A stretch of DNA of 64,000 nucleotides from Ilyonectria destructans (Eukaryota > Ascomycota > Sordariomycetes > Hypocreales > Nectriaceae). The stretch covers positions 62,001 through 126,000 of the forward strand of contig JAHEWK010000040.1 in the NCBI GenBank assembly GCA_020740775.1. Reading direction: 5' to 3'. Positions within the stretch are counted from its first letter, which is position 1. Every line of letters begins with the position of its first letter. A program made the position numbers and the translations under genes. This document shows positions 43,201 through 53,334 of this stretch, piece by piece. Under the pieces are notes generated by a model. That model was not told where the DNA came from. It saw nothing but the letters and a program-made list of their open reading frames with translations, and did not search any database.

Positions 43201-44041
43201 GAGCCTGAACATGGATGCGGTCTTGGCCTTCCAGAGGCACCACCAGAAGCCAGTCCGGATATTTCTACCCCAGCACCGTTGGGGCAAACCCAGTACATTA
43301 CCGGTAACGGAGGAAGAAGCTACGCTCATGGCCAGCGTCGGAGATGACAGCAAGATCTGTGTGCCGGCCACGTTCATGTTCGTGCCTGGCATGCCGGTGG
43401 TGGTGACCAAGAATATGAACCCAGGCCTCAAGCTCGTAAACGGGGCCAAGTACAAAGCACTGGAAGTTATACCAGACGCCAAGAGATTCCCAGGGTATCA
43501 ACTCGCCCCGAACATTATCCTCCACTTTAGACCACCTGCCGGCATCATCCTGTCGTCCGAGTCAACCAAGAAGTTCAAGTTTGATGACATGCCACCCGGC
43601 ACGATCCTGCTTACTCCAACAAGTGCCCAAATACCCATTGAGAAGAAGAAGAGGGCCAAGAGGAGGCCCTGGCAGAGGCACGAAGTGAGCCGCCGAGGAC
43701 TTCCCTGCACTGCAGCGTTCGCATGCACCGATTACAAAATCCAAGGCGAAACCCTCCTCGAGGTTGCGCTGGAGCTGCGAGGAACCGGAACAAAGCTGAA
43801 TACCACAACTGGACAACTCGAGGCAGGAAAGTGCGATCCGTACAGCCTGTATGTGCAGCTATCGCGGTGCACATCGCTTGATGGTATTATGTTGCTGTCA
43901 AAGGCACGGGTGCAGGACATAGTCGGGAATAAAATACCACAGGAAATGTTTGATGGCGAGGCTAGGCTGGAACAGTTGTGCGAGAGGACAGTAAATGAGG
44001 CACGATTATCATTGTTGTCATATCCATCTGCACAATACTAG
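37233..44041 (+). CDS. Helitron Rep-helicase (RepHel), full length
   Basis: ATG 37233; exons 37233-40385, 40452-41551 and 41611-44041 with introns of 66 and 59 nt in phase; 2227 aa. The N-terminus holds two similar stretches with AT-hook-like motifs (RKRGRPRGSR near 153 and RSRGKPRTSR near 210). The Helitron-like replication initiator has the HUH motif LHVHGLLW (about 1005) and the two-tyrosine motif YLTNYTTK (about 1180). The PIF1-type helicase has Walker A GGEGGTGKSR (about 1723), Walker B LLIIDEVSML (about 1805) and motif VI YVQLSRCTSLDG (about 2165). It would nick and unwind DNA for rolling-circle (peel-and-paste) transposition. No stops or shifts remain after the introns, so it may be active. 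The element ends (TC and CTRR) were not located with confidence. Confidence 0.93.
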
Positions 44042-44327
44042 CAGTAGCGTAATTTAGATAATAGGTTTCTTACATATAAATAGAAGTAGAAGGATAGAAA
44101 ACAAATATATATAATCAGATAACTTACATATTAAAATTTATAGATCCAAATCAACTTAACTTAATACATTAGGTTACACCTAACTCAAGCAGAAGAGAAA
44201 ACCTCATAAAATATAACGACAAGAGCAATAATGCTATCACAAACCGAGTTCCCACGTGCATTTCACGTGTCTCTTAACAAGAAACCCTCAAAAGGAGACT
44301 CCTTTACACTTAATCTCAGAGATCGAA
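44042..44327. other. Helitron 3' untranslated, AT-rich
   Basis: An AT-rich stretch after the Rep-helicase stop, leading into the tandem repeat. No ORF. Confidence 0.5.
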
Positions 44328-44650
44328 TGAGAATTCACATGCGCGCATTGCCAAATGAGGAAGAGAAGATTGGCACCTCTGGGGGGCATTCGGATGGGGT
44401 TAATCCGGACCAACAGGAGATGCAGTTGCGCTTACTCTCGGAGAGCGAATGAGAATTCACATGTGCGCATTGCCAAATGAGGAAGAGAAGATTGGCACCT
44501 CTTGGGGGCATTCGGATGGGGTTAATCCGGACCAACAGGAGATGCAGTTGCGTTTACTCTCGGAGAGCGAATGAGAATTCACATGTGCGCATTGCCAAAT
44601 GAGGAAGAGAAGATTGGACCAACAGGAGGTGCAGTTGCGCTTCCGAATCG
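44328..44650. repeat. 121-bp tandem repeat, about 2.6 copies
   Basis: Units begin TGAGAATTCACATG at 44328, 44449 and 44570. The first two copies differ at only a few bases; the third is shortened inside. The repeat lies at the 3' side of the Helitron gene and is followed by a G run (44666-44674). Confidence 0.95.
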
Positions 44651-45748
44651 GGTAATTTTGCCAGGGGGGGGGGCCAAATTTCGGGGGTGAAAAATCCGAG
44701 AGCTTAAGAAGACCTTTCGTACCGAAAGGCATATCCAACTCATGCCCTACCATCATATACCGTGATACATGAGAAACTGAAAGAGTCGTTTTCATCATTT
44801 CATAGATCTCCAGGAATAGAGACCTTGCCTACTAATAAAGGTGTAAGGGAAAGGGAAACCTGCTTGGAAGTTCAACCCCATGGCTTGTGTAGCAGGTGTG
44901 ATGACTGTCCGCAACGTGATTGTGGATTCAATTGGATGCAAAGGAATGACTCAATTATATCCAACGGTGATCGTATAAGAAAAGCCCGGGGTTTGTCCGG
45001 CCATGTGTCACCCCGACGAATGCCTCCCAAGCAATTACCATCAACAGTGAACCGACATCGAGGTCAAATTCGTGGTAGTCGTGGAGGAGTTGGGATCGGT
45101 TGTATAACAGGCTGGTGTTGCACCTTCTGTCCATCTGTATAGACTAAGATTGAGATAATTTCTTGGCTCCAATTTACTTGTCGGTCCGTGGGAGGACCTT
45201 TACGCACGAGGAAGCCTTGTGTGTCGAAGCTACGGAAATCAACTACGTACCAGCTCGGAGCGCCAATCATAGTCACGGACAAAGGCCCTGGGGTCTACCA
45301 ATTAAACTCATGAACCTTTCTCCGTCCTAGCCCGGTCCATTTGTCAATCAAGGAGTGTTATCAGGCTTTGCTCCAAAGTGGACCCTCTCGGACTTGACTG
45401 CCTTCGCATCCACATATGGTTAGTGCCGTACTGTACTGGAACCCCACCTATATTATTAATATACTTTTAAAATATTACCTGGTTTCTACTAGTAAGTCGC
45501 TAGTCCGCGAAAGTGCGCACTCTCTCTTCAGGTCCGCCAACGCTTGGGAAAGTATCATCTCCACCCCCTCCATCTTGCCATGATCGATCCAATCGAGAGT
45601 GCATCATCTGTTGGGGATGCTGCGTCAGACAGGATTCACAGGAACCATTCACAAGCACATTCGTCCCTCAGTTCTCCCATCTCGGCGCATCCTGTTGCAT
45701 CTCAAGGTACCGATAATTGCCCTGCCATAACGTTAATGCTAATAAATT
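44651..45748. other. Intergenic
   Basis: Contains the presumed 3' end of the Helitron and sequence downstream of the MOSC gene. The ORFs here lack family resemblance. Short AT-rich segments lie near 45450-45480. Confidence 0.35.
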
Positions 45749-47158
45749 CTAGTAGTCATTACCCGTTGATCCATAGAGATGTACGCCTTGTTCCAGAACC
45801 TCGATCTCATCGCCGACTTCAACATATAAGCCTGCTTTCCGTTCCTCAGCCTCGTTCAAACTCCGATCCTCGGGCACGCAATGCATGCCTATGTAGCCAA
45901 GCGCCATTCTATTTCCGGATTCGACCGTACGGTACTCCACTAACGTTGTGCTTGGTTGTGGTCTACCTTTTTTCTTGTGTGGAGGCGGGATGTCTCTGTC
46001 AAATGTCCCCGTCCCCGGATCAACGTTAGGCATTGTACATCGAGACGTGCGGCACACAACAGACAACGTCGGCGCCACACTAGCTCGCAGTTCCGTACTA
46101 GCAACCTTTGGCAGGATGCGATATCGTTTCCAAGTCTCCTCTGCGTATGCAGGCGTCCCGGTGATCCATATATTTGCGCGGAAACGAAGTGCGTTGAGGG
46201 GCTGATTCTCCGGAGGAAGGACCGCCGATACTGCGTGGACCGAGGACAAGCTGTTAATATTGACAGGTTGCTGATCCGTGTAGCCGTGTACTGCCGGCGA
46301 ACCAATGTAGTCCAGTGGTGCCAGATTCGTATCGGTACGGGTAAGAGAATCCGGCGTACATCGCAGCAGGGTGAGGTTTTGATTCTGTGAGATTCTGAGA
46401 AGCTTCTTGAGTTTCGGTAGCGCTGCTGCAACAGAAGGGATTTTCCCCATATCGAAGCCTTTTGCATCGCGGTTGTGGATGGTGAATGTCTTCAGCCCAA
46501 TCTGAAATTCGAGCATTTGGGCGGGTGTAGGGTGGAGGGGTACGACAAAGGAAAGCTCTGGCGTCGCGTAGGGCCTCCACGTACGAAAAAGAGTTTCAAG
46601 CTGAGTGGTCCAGCTAGAATCATCCGGGTCTGGGAATTTCAGAACGACACACCCGCCTGCCTGAACGAGGGGGTCGTGCGGATTGCTCTTCGTTTGCGGA
46701 AGCCATAACTCTGTCTGAATCTGGGACATCATTGGCTTGGTGCGCTGGCTGATGAATCGCCATCCCGCCCCCGCGTCTGTGTCGGTCTTGATGATTTCCG
46801 TTGCAAAAGCGAAACATCTGTCGTACATAAACCCGGACTTGGTGAGCAAGGCGCGATTCACCTCGATAGGCCCGCATGACTTGATGGGATGGATGTACAT
46901 CGCCTTGATACGTATCGGTCCACCGGATGTGGTACCTTCTGGTATGTCGAATTTGGGATCATACTGGTCCGCCATGTTGCTGGCGGATACGCCGAGCCTT
47001 CGCAGGTGTCTCAGGTGCCTCGGTGCTATAAAGACACCTCCAGTGCTGATAACAACCGCTAAGGCAATGCATAGTGGAATAATTAGAGCTATGGCTCCGG
47101 AAATGATCGTGGAGGCCTTTAAAGTGGCTTGGAACCATTGCAGAAGGTGAAGAAGCAT
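45749..47158 (-). CDS. MOSC-domain protein, membrane-anchored, mARC-like
   Basis: ATG 47158 was chosen because a single hydrophobic anchor (SGAIALIIPLCIALAVVIS, about 17-35) follows it; an upstream in-frame codon adds only a basic low-complexity leader. 469 aa. The MOSC N-terminal beta-barrel begins IKAMYIHPIKSCGPIEVNRA (about 80-100). The MOSC domain follows, with LRFRANIWITG near 330 and the motif CRTSRCTMPNVDPGTG near 375-390, whose Cys is the expected molybdenum ligand in mARC and Moco-sulfurase C-terminal domains. Relatives reduce N-hydroxylated compounds at the mitochondrial or ER membrane with cytochrome b5 partners. It is divergent from the PLP enzyme gene and has no frame damage. Confidence 0.9.
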   Translation of the reverse strand: MLLHLLQWFQATLKASTIISGAIALIIPLCIALAVVISTGGVFIAPRHLRHLRRLGVSASNMADQYDPKFDIPEGTTSGGPIRIKAMYIHPIKSCGPIEVNRALLTKSGFMYDRCFAFATEIIKTDTDAGAGWRFISQRTKPMMSQIQTELWLPQTKSNPHDPLVQAGGCVVLKFPDPDDSSWTTQLETLFRTWRPYATPELSFVVPLHPTPAQMLEFQIGLKTFTIHNRDAKGFDMGKIPSVAAALPKLKKLLRISQNQNLTLLRCTPDSLTRTDTNLAPLDYIGSPAVHGYTDQQPVNINSLSSVHAVSAVLPPENQPLNALRFRANIWITGTPAYAEETWKRYRILPKVASTELRASVAPTLSVVCRTSRCTMPNVDPGTGTFDRDIPPPHKKKGRPQPSTTLVEYRTVESGNRMALGYIGMHCVPEDRSLNEAEERKAGLYVEVGDEIEVLEQGVHLYGSTGNDY

Positions 47159-47571
47159 TCTTTCAGAAAGGGCGGGTGGGAGTTTGGGAGTTTCTAGATG
47201 GAAAAGTGCGGCGACGTGATGATTCTGGTTCAGGCTGTTGCTTCGGTTATTTACGATTCTAGATTCCCGAAGTGATCCGTTTGGGGCTCTGGGACTGACT
47301 CTTACACAATGAGCTAATCTTTGGGGAGTTTGGCGTCCTGCATCTCTTGCCTCAGGACTTCCTCTTCGAGCCTCTCGTTCTCCCCTGTGACACAAGGAAA
47401 AAATGGGCACTGTCACGCCCTATTGTCGACGGGAGGGCGCGCCGAACCTCGAGTAGTGCCTTAGAGCCGTCATGAGGGGTTGTCTCAAGCCACGAATCGG
47501 TCGGCTGGATCCATGGATCCAAGGGTATATAAAGACAAGACTCAGGGTAATTAGTATCCCATAGCCCCCCA
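47159..47571. promoter_or_regulatory. Shared divergent promoter region
   Basis: 413 bases separate the start codons of the MOSC gene (minus) and the PLP-enzyme gene (plus). A TATATAAAG box at 47525-47533 lies about 45 bases before the plus-strand ATG. Coordinated expression is possible but not shown. Confidence 0.5.
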
Positions 47572-48867
47572 ATGACCTCACTATTACCTCGACGTGTGCC
47601 CTCATTCTTCTTGTCCCGTTTCAAAATGGTCCCCAACGCAGACGTTTCGCAGGGCTATCGTCCTGAAACCCTCGCGGTTCATGGTGATGATTGGCTGAAT
47701 AAGGGTACCGACGTCGCCCCCGCACTTCATGTCTCGACAACCTACCGCTACGTCGGCAATCCAGACGAGCTTGTACCCGAGCATGAACTTCCAAAGCCTG
47801 AGTCAACCGACTTTCCTCCAGTTTACAGTCGAGAGTCTGCTCCCAACACGACCCGCCTGGAGGCGTTGCTATCAAGTCTTCTGCACGCTCATGCCGTCAC
47901 GTACTCATCCGGCCTGGCCGCTTTTCACGCCATGATGGTGTATCTCAGACCCAATGTGGTTGCCATCGGCCAGGATAGCGTGGGTGGCTATCATGGTTGT
48001 CACGGAGTTTTGGCCTTGCACACCAAGATGCACGGGCTGAAGCTGGCCGACTTGCACAATGAGTCATCCTGGGACGAGCTTGGTCTGGGCAAGGGCGACG
48101 TGGTTCATCTTGAAACTCCGCTCAACCCATATGGAGACGCCTATAATATCAAGGCCTTCGCCGAGAAGGCCCACAAGCGGGGTGCGTACCTCACTGTCGA
48201 TTCCACCTTTGGACCTCCAGGCTTGCAAGATCCCCTGGCTCTCGGTGCCGATGTGGTGATGCATAGCGGTACCAAGTATCTCGGTGGTCACAGCGACATG
48301 CTCTGCGGCGTGCTGGCCGTTTCAAAAGAGCGAGAAAGCTGGTTCTGGGAGCTTCTACATGAGCGCAGCTGTCTTGGCAGCGTCATGGGGAACATGGAAA
48401 GTTGGTTGGGCTTGCGCAGTCTGCGTACGCTTCAACTGCGTGTGCAAGCCCAGAGCCGCAATGCCGAGCGTTTGGTCAACTGGCTGCATCACAGCCTGAC
48501 TTCCGGTGCAACGGGCACTGATCCTGCCGGACGTGCTGTTGCTCAGGTTGTGGATAAAATTGTCCACGCCAGCTTGCAGACGGGAGATATTGAAGAGGGC
48601 TGGCTACGCAACCAGATGCCGAATGGCTTCGGCCCTGTGTTTGCATTATGGATGAAGACGGAACAGGACGCTCGCCAGCTGCCAAGCAAACTCCGCCTAT
48701 TCCACCACGCCACTAGCCTTGGAGGTGTTGAAAGCTTGATAGAGTGGCGACGGATGAGCGATGAGAGAATCGATGCCACATTGCTGCGTTTCTCCATCGG
48801 CGTTGAAAACTGGGAAGATCTGCGGGATGATTTGGCAACGGCATTCCTCGCCTTGACAGAAAGTTAA
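47572..48867 (+). CDS. Cys/Met-metabolism PLP-dependent enzyme (cystathionine gamma-synthase/lyase type)
   Basis: 431 aa from ATG 47572; ATG 47626 is a possible inner start, and the leader between them (Arg/Ser/Phe-rich) could be a mitochondrial presequence. Family marks: LHVSTTYRYVGN (about 47), SRESAPNTTRLEALL (about 86), YSSGLAAFHAMM (about 109) and YLTVDSTFGPPGLQDPLALGADVVMHSGTKYLGGHSD-type order near 205-245, where the Lys of SGTKYLGGH forms the PLP Schiff base. Enzymes of this fold make or break cystathionine and related sulfur amino acids; I cannot tell synthase from lyase here. Single exon, intact. Confidence 0.92.
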   Translation: MTSLLPRRVPSFFLSRFKMVPNADVSQGYRPETLAVHGDDWLNKGTDVAPALHVSTTYRYVGNPDELVPEHELPKPESTDFPPVYSRESAPNTTRLEALLSSLLHAHAVTYSSGLAAFHAMMVYLRPNVVAIGQDSVGGYHGCHGVLALHTKMHGLKLADLHNESSWDELGLGKGDVVHLETPLNPYGDAYNIKAFAEKAHKRGAYLTVDSTFGPPGLQDPLALGADVVMHSGTKYLGGHSDMLCGVLAVSKERESWFWELLHERSCLGSVMGNMESWLGLRSLRTLQLRVQAQSRNAERLVNWLHHSLTSGATGTDPAGRAVAQVVDKIVHASLQTGDIEEGWLRNQMPNGFGPVFALWMKTEQDARQLPSKLRLFHHATSLGGVESLIEWRRMSDERIDATLLRFSIGVENWEDLRDDLATAFLALTES

Positions 48868-49309
48868 ATAGAGTCATGGGACCCCAGGAGCTCTGATGTT
48901 GGAAGCCTAGATGATGCTGATGCAGGGTACCCTGTGTTTTTCAGTTGTACCCGGATGCCAGAACCCGCGCTTCTGAAGAAGAAAGGGACGGATACCCGAA
49001 ACGTTAAGGTAATCGGTCAGTCAATCACTTCTAGGTTCTTTGGCTACTGGACGTCCCGTCCTGGGGCAGAATGCCCGACGAAATGGACTCGGTGAATGTG
49101 GGCTATCCTGACGCGTGGATCTCGGCGACGCATCCTGGCGCACAAAGACGCTCGCCACCATAGCCCAAGCGAACCTCAATGCTGTGAGGGAACGATCATG
49201 TGACTTTCATACTTTATAAATAGTCTCACTTTATGAATATTGTGTAAATAGCTTAAGTCAGAGCTTTCCTTAGGATTCTCTTTCTCTCCTTGTAAACAAT
49301 CATTTTGCC
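48868..49309. other. Intergenic
   Basis: Sequence downstream of the PLP-enzyme gene up to a decayed hAT. AT-rich near 49200-49260. No gene is supported. Confidence 0.35.
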
Positions 49310-50800
49310 CAAGTCGCACTCGACCTCGTTCGTGCTCTTGTCCCGTCACAGAAGGGAGACTTCTGGCTTTGCAACCAGTGTGATAACAATAAGGAAATAT
49401 CGCTATACGCCCTCGTCAACAGCGGCACAAGCGGAGCGCTCAGGCACTTAAGGAAAGATCACCATCTTCTTGTTGGCGAGGTAGACAGGGAGACTACAGA
49501 GTCTGAGCCGCCTCGCCGGCGTCAACGCCAGCGAACTGTACTCGACTTGCAAAAGCAAGCCGTAGACCGGTTAGCTATTCCGAAGTCGAAGGCAGAGCTG
49601 TTCAAGGATCTACTGCTCCGTTGGATTGTAGATGCCGATATACCCTTCTCGGCGTGACTGTTCACTTAACAGATGCGTTAAAAAGACCGCAGACGTCGCT
49701 TTTGGCATTGAGGCGGCTCCGCGGCGCGCACTCTAGTAAAAATATCAGTCCAACGTTGCATAAAGTACTCTCGGAGTACGAGATCTCTGCAGACGAGTTA
49801 GGTTATTTCATGTACGACAATGCCGATGCAAATGACAGCGCAGCCAACGAAATTATCGCCGCTCTTTTACCTGACGTTCAGCCGCAGGAGCGTAGAATTC
49901 TCTGTACCAATCACATCTACAACCTCGGCGCAACGAGTGACCTCGAGGGGAAGCTCAAAGACGTGCTTAAGAGCCTCGAATCGCAACCAGCGGAACAAGC
50001 AGCCCTTCAAAAGCTCCTCGACTTCCTCGAAGAATGGCGGCCAACAGGCACATTCGTCAGGATTCACAGTCTTCAAGGCTGGGTCCGAAGGTCTTCGCAA
50101 CGCCGAGAGGGCTTCCTTCAATACGCGCAAGGGAAGCTTAGCGAGGAGGAATTCGACGAATTCGGCGAAGTCCTGTGGGAGGTTAGCTAACTAATGCTCC
50201 TCTAAGACCCGATCGAGACCTACATAACGGTTATGTCTCGCTACGTAGATAAAATAAAGCGGATTCCTGAAGAATATCTCCTCTTTTAAGATGACTGGCA
50301 TGCCTTAGTAATTACTCTTGCGGTACTACTACCGTTTAAAAGGCTAACTAAGTATTTTCGAAGGCAGGTTTTTCTTCTAGCTTTTATAACCGGATAACTA
50401 ATAATTTGATAGGTCGAGTGCCTCGCTTTGCCGAGGTGGCTGCCTCGTTATTTACCTCGTTGATCACCTCCGCAAGCCGCTTGCCAAATACAGTGACTCT
50501 GACCGAATTTTCCCTGGGCCAGAGATCGAAGGGCCGTAGAGAGAGATCCGAGTTGGCGACACGCCACTACGCTTTGCTGCCGCACAGGGTTCCTCGTCGC
50601 CCTCTTCGCCACCTGTTTCACTACCTGCTACTTAATCTTAATAACTCCAGCGCAACGTGGGCTTACTTTATCAATGCCGGGATTCCGTGATTGACCTTCC
50701 GGGGCAGCCAGTCGGATCGATTAACCTACCCGTAGCGTTAGAGGACTCCGACGCCGAAGACGTACTTGAGCAAGAAGATGGAGAGGAGGAGGGCTCATAA
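49310..50800 (+). pseudogene. hAT element 3 relic (transposase decayed and deleted)
   Basis: An N-terminal BED-type finger is visible (FWLCNQCDNN ... LRHLRKDHH, about 49360-49470), then the frame ends near 49656. The next block starts at GVTVHLTD and includes GYFMYDNADANDSA (about 49800-49840), so the core segment with the first catalytic Asp is deleted. After 50190 only AT-rich, stop-filled sequence with traces of hAT reading (SRYVDKIKRIPEEYLL) remains. TIRs were not found. Not functional. Confidence 0.7.
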
Positions 50801-51036
50801 CGACAGCGGCGTGAGAGATGGCCATATCCGCCCTCAAAAACCGAGATTGCCGACGTGAATCTCAGAGCCATTCGTGGCTGTATCACGTGCGCCATTTACA
50901 AGCTCGACAAACAGGAGACCAGTCCCTGCGGGCCCGCCAATGCCTTTCGGAACGTCCCTACTGTACCAATTACCACTGGTAATGGCACCCAATACCATTT
51001 TTTCTGGCCCGTGCACCTCCTTCTTCCGGAATCTTA

Positions 51037-52569
51037 CGGAGGGCCCTTTCAAAAGTCTTGTCTTGCCAAGACGCTAAGGAACGCCACCGAATTAAGCGAT
51101 AAGAGAACCCCGCACCGGAATTACGGTGTGAGTGCCCTCTTCCTTATTTTCCCTCTGTCATCATACCTTCAATTATAATGACAACACATTGGCATAACGA
51201 TATTGCAACCCGGGCTCTAGTTGTGGCCTTACGATGCCCCTTTGGCGGCAAGACCACACCTCAAATAGCTGCTCTGACGGGTCTTTCAAACCGTCAGGTT
51301 GACCGTATCTATGAGAGGGCCCTGAAGAGGGGTTTTCAGCCCAACGAACAACCCCTTCTTATCCGCGATTTCTTCCTTGAAGATGGCAAGCGTACGGGGC
51401 GCCCGAAGAAGCAGACGGATGAGGCGAAAAGGCAGGTCATCGCTAAGGTACGAAGGGATCGCTACGGACGAGAAAAAACGTGTGCTGAGATTGCCGGAGA
51501 AATGAGCCTCGAGGGATCCGATCTTTCTGCTATTACAGTCTGGAGGATCCTCCGGAAAGCTGGCTTCCACAAGACCAAGCCAACAAGGAAGCCGGGCCTG
51601 ACGAAGCTAATGAGGAAGCAACGTCTAGATTGGTGTCTTGCCCACCAGCACTGGACTCTTGAGGACTGGATGAATGTGATTTGGTCTGACGAGACCTCTG
51701 TTATCTTGCTCCATCGCCGCGGCGGCTACCGTGTGTGGCGGAGGGCCGACGAAGCTTTCCTCCGTAGCTGTATTCGCGAGAGATGGAAAGGGGCTTCCGA
51801 ATTCATGTTCTGGGGCAGCTTTTCCTATCATCAGAAAGGCCCCTGCCACTGCTGGGCTCCGGAGACTGCTGCCGAGAAGAAGGTTGCTACGGATGAGGTT
51901 GATGAGATGAATAAGGCGCTGGAGCCTATTATGCGAGAGGAATGGGAGCTTTCAAACGGGCTGCGAAGACTGCATCTTCGGCAGCTACCAGGGCCGAAGC
52001 CAGCGTGGCGTTGGAATTCCGATAACGGCAAGCTATCTCGAGGCTCGAAGGGCGGAATTGACTGGTACCGATATCAGAAGACGATCTTGATCCCTAAGAT
52101 GTTCCCTTTTGCTAAGGAATGTGCAAAGACCCGGCCAAATACTGTTGTTCAGGAAGATAAAGCCCCTGCCCACAACCATCGGATCCAACAGCGGATATAT
52201 GATTTACATCAGGTCCAGCGGCTTCTTTGGTGTGGTAATTCTCCTGATCTTAATGCAATTGAGGCAGCCTGGCCCTGGATGAAAAGAAGGACTACGAAGA
52301 AAGGGGCCCCTAAAAATAGAAAGGATGCCCTAGATGCTTGGAAGCAGGCTTGGAAGGAGCTGCCGCAGACTGTAATTCAGAGCTGGATTAAGAGGATTCC
52401 TCGGCATGTTCAAAAGATTATTGAGTTGGAAGGCGGAAATGAGTATCGCGAAGGTCGTAAGGGTCAGAAGCATCGCAGGGAATAGCCCCATACTAAATTG
52501 AGTCTAGCGCACTCCCCCCTGCTCCTTGCCGCTACTAGCGCAAGACAAGACTTTTGAAAGAGCCCTCCG
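51037..52569 (+). mobile_element. Tc1/mariner element, complete
   Basis: A 1533-bp element with inverted ends CGGAGGGCCCTTTCAAAAGT on the left and CGGAGGGCTCTTTCAAAAGT on the right (reverse complement), continuing to about 30 bp. TA flanks both ends (51035-51036 and 52570-52571). One intact transposase ORF fills most of it. It lies just to the right of a decayed hAT. Confidence 0.93.
51178..52485 (+). CDS. Tc1/mariner transposase, intact
   Basis: 435 aa from ATG 51178 without introns. The N-terminal third has helix-turn-helix-like segments (TPQIAALTGLSNRQVDRIYERA, about 28-49; a second near 95-120). The DDE catalytic triad is readable: Asp in IWSDETS (about 165), Asp in VVQEDKAPAHN (about 325), Glu in GNSPDLNAIEAAW (about 360), with D34E spacing as in Tc1-type enzymes. 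It cuts the element at TA and reinserts it. Length is above the roughly 340 aa of animal Tc1, due to an insertion between the Asp residues. No stop or frameshift was found. Confidence 0.93.
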   Translation: MTTHWHNDIATRALVVALRCPFGGKTTPQIAALTGLSNRQVDRIYERALKRGFQPNEQPLLIRDFFLEDGKRTGRPKKQTDEAKRQVIAKVRRDRYGREKTCAEIAGEMSLEGSDLSAITVWRILRKAGFHKTKPTRKPGLTKLMRKQRLDWCLAHQHWTLEDWMNVIWSDETSVILLHRRGGYRVWRRADEAFLRSCIRERWKGASEFMFWGSFSYHQKGPCHCWAPETAAEKKVATDEVDEMNKALEPIMREEWELSNGLRRLHLRQLPGPKPAWRWNSDNGKLSRGSKGGIDWYRYQKTILIPKMFPFAKECAKTRPNTVVQEDKAPAHNHRIQQRIYDLHQVQRLLWCGNSPDLNAIEAAWPWMKRRTTKKGAPKNRKDALDAWKQAWKELPQTVIQSWIKRIPRHVQKIIELEGGNEYREGRKGQKHRRE

Positions 52570-53334
52570 TAGGTTTGGGTCCGATTACAAGATTACTTGG
52601 CCCGTGCGCCATGCCTAACTTCCAGGATCCCGGCGCTGATTCCCCTGTTGCCGCAAATAGGAAGCATCTTTCGTAATGTTTGTAGTTAGTTATCCAACAT
52701 CAATTTAAAATCATTTGATCAATTACTCATGCTATTGCATATAGCAAATTGCGTATCCAACAGGAAATATAAGCATTATTCTTATGCCCAGATCGGCAAC
52801 AGCTTGTATGAATGTTGTGTGACGGTGGGCCGGTACAAGAGGGTCTTGATACATGCACCATCGATGGTGCAAATATCCTCACGTGACTCGTGCACCACCG
52901 GTGGTGCATGTATCAAGACCCATTGCTAACCTATTGCTGACCTCAGCAGGTCATCTGAGATTCGGATACGCGCGGTCCGCTTCGCGTGAGGCGTCGTCAG
53001 GACTCAGGAGAGAGCCAAAGGGCTGTACCCTCGGCGGACGCCTTCCTGGACAATCGCCGCCTTCGTCGACAGTCTTCTTTCCTTTACCACCTGTCGCAAG
53101 GTGGATGGATATGATTGGTGGGAGCAGGCCCGCAATAGGGGCTCCGCTCACACGTCCACTCTGACCGCGATTTCCCATGCAGAAACAAGGCTCTTTCATC
53201 AATCTCTCCATCATATGCGCTTATTGGACTTTTCTCGCTGCCTGTGATACCGCCTTATCCCCGAGCCCATCCATCTAGCCGAGACCAGACCAGACCAGGC
53301 TCTTGTTTCTAGCGCGTCTCGAATAGTATTCATC
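52570..53334. other. Intergenic with a large perfect-stem hairpin
   Basis: Downstream of the mariner and upstream of the second Zn2Cys6 gene. It contains the inverted repeat at 52841-52921. CT-rich promoter-like sequence lies near 53225-53300. Confidence 0.4.
52841..52921. repeat. Nested inverted repeat / hairpin
   Basis: Arms of about 31 bp (GGGTCTTGATACATGCACCA... and its complement) differ at two positions and enclose about 19 bases. Each arm itself ends in an 18-bp palindrome (TGCACCATCGATGGTGCA and TGCACCACCGGTGGTGCA). Confidence 0.9.

Noticed and set aside
45544..46029. 161-aa plus-strand ORF overlapping the 3' end of the MOSC gene
   Set aside because: Overlaps real MOSC coding sequence in antisense and shows no family features.
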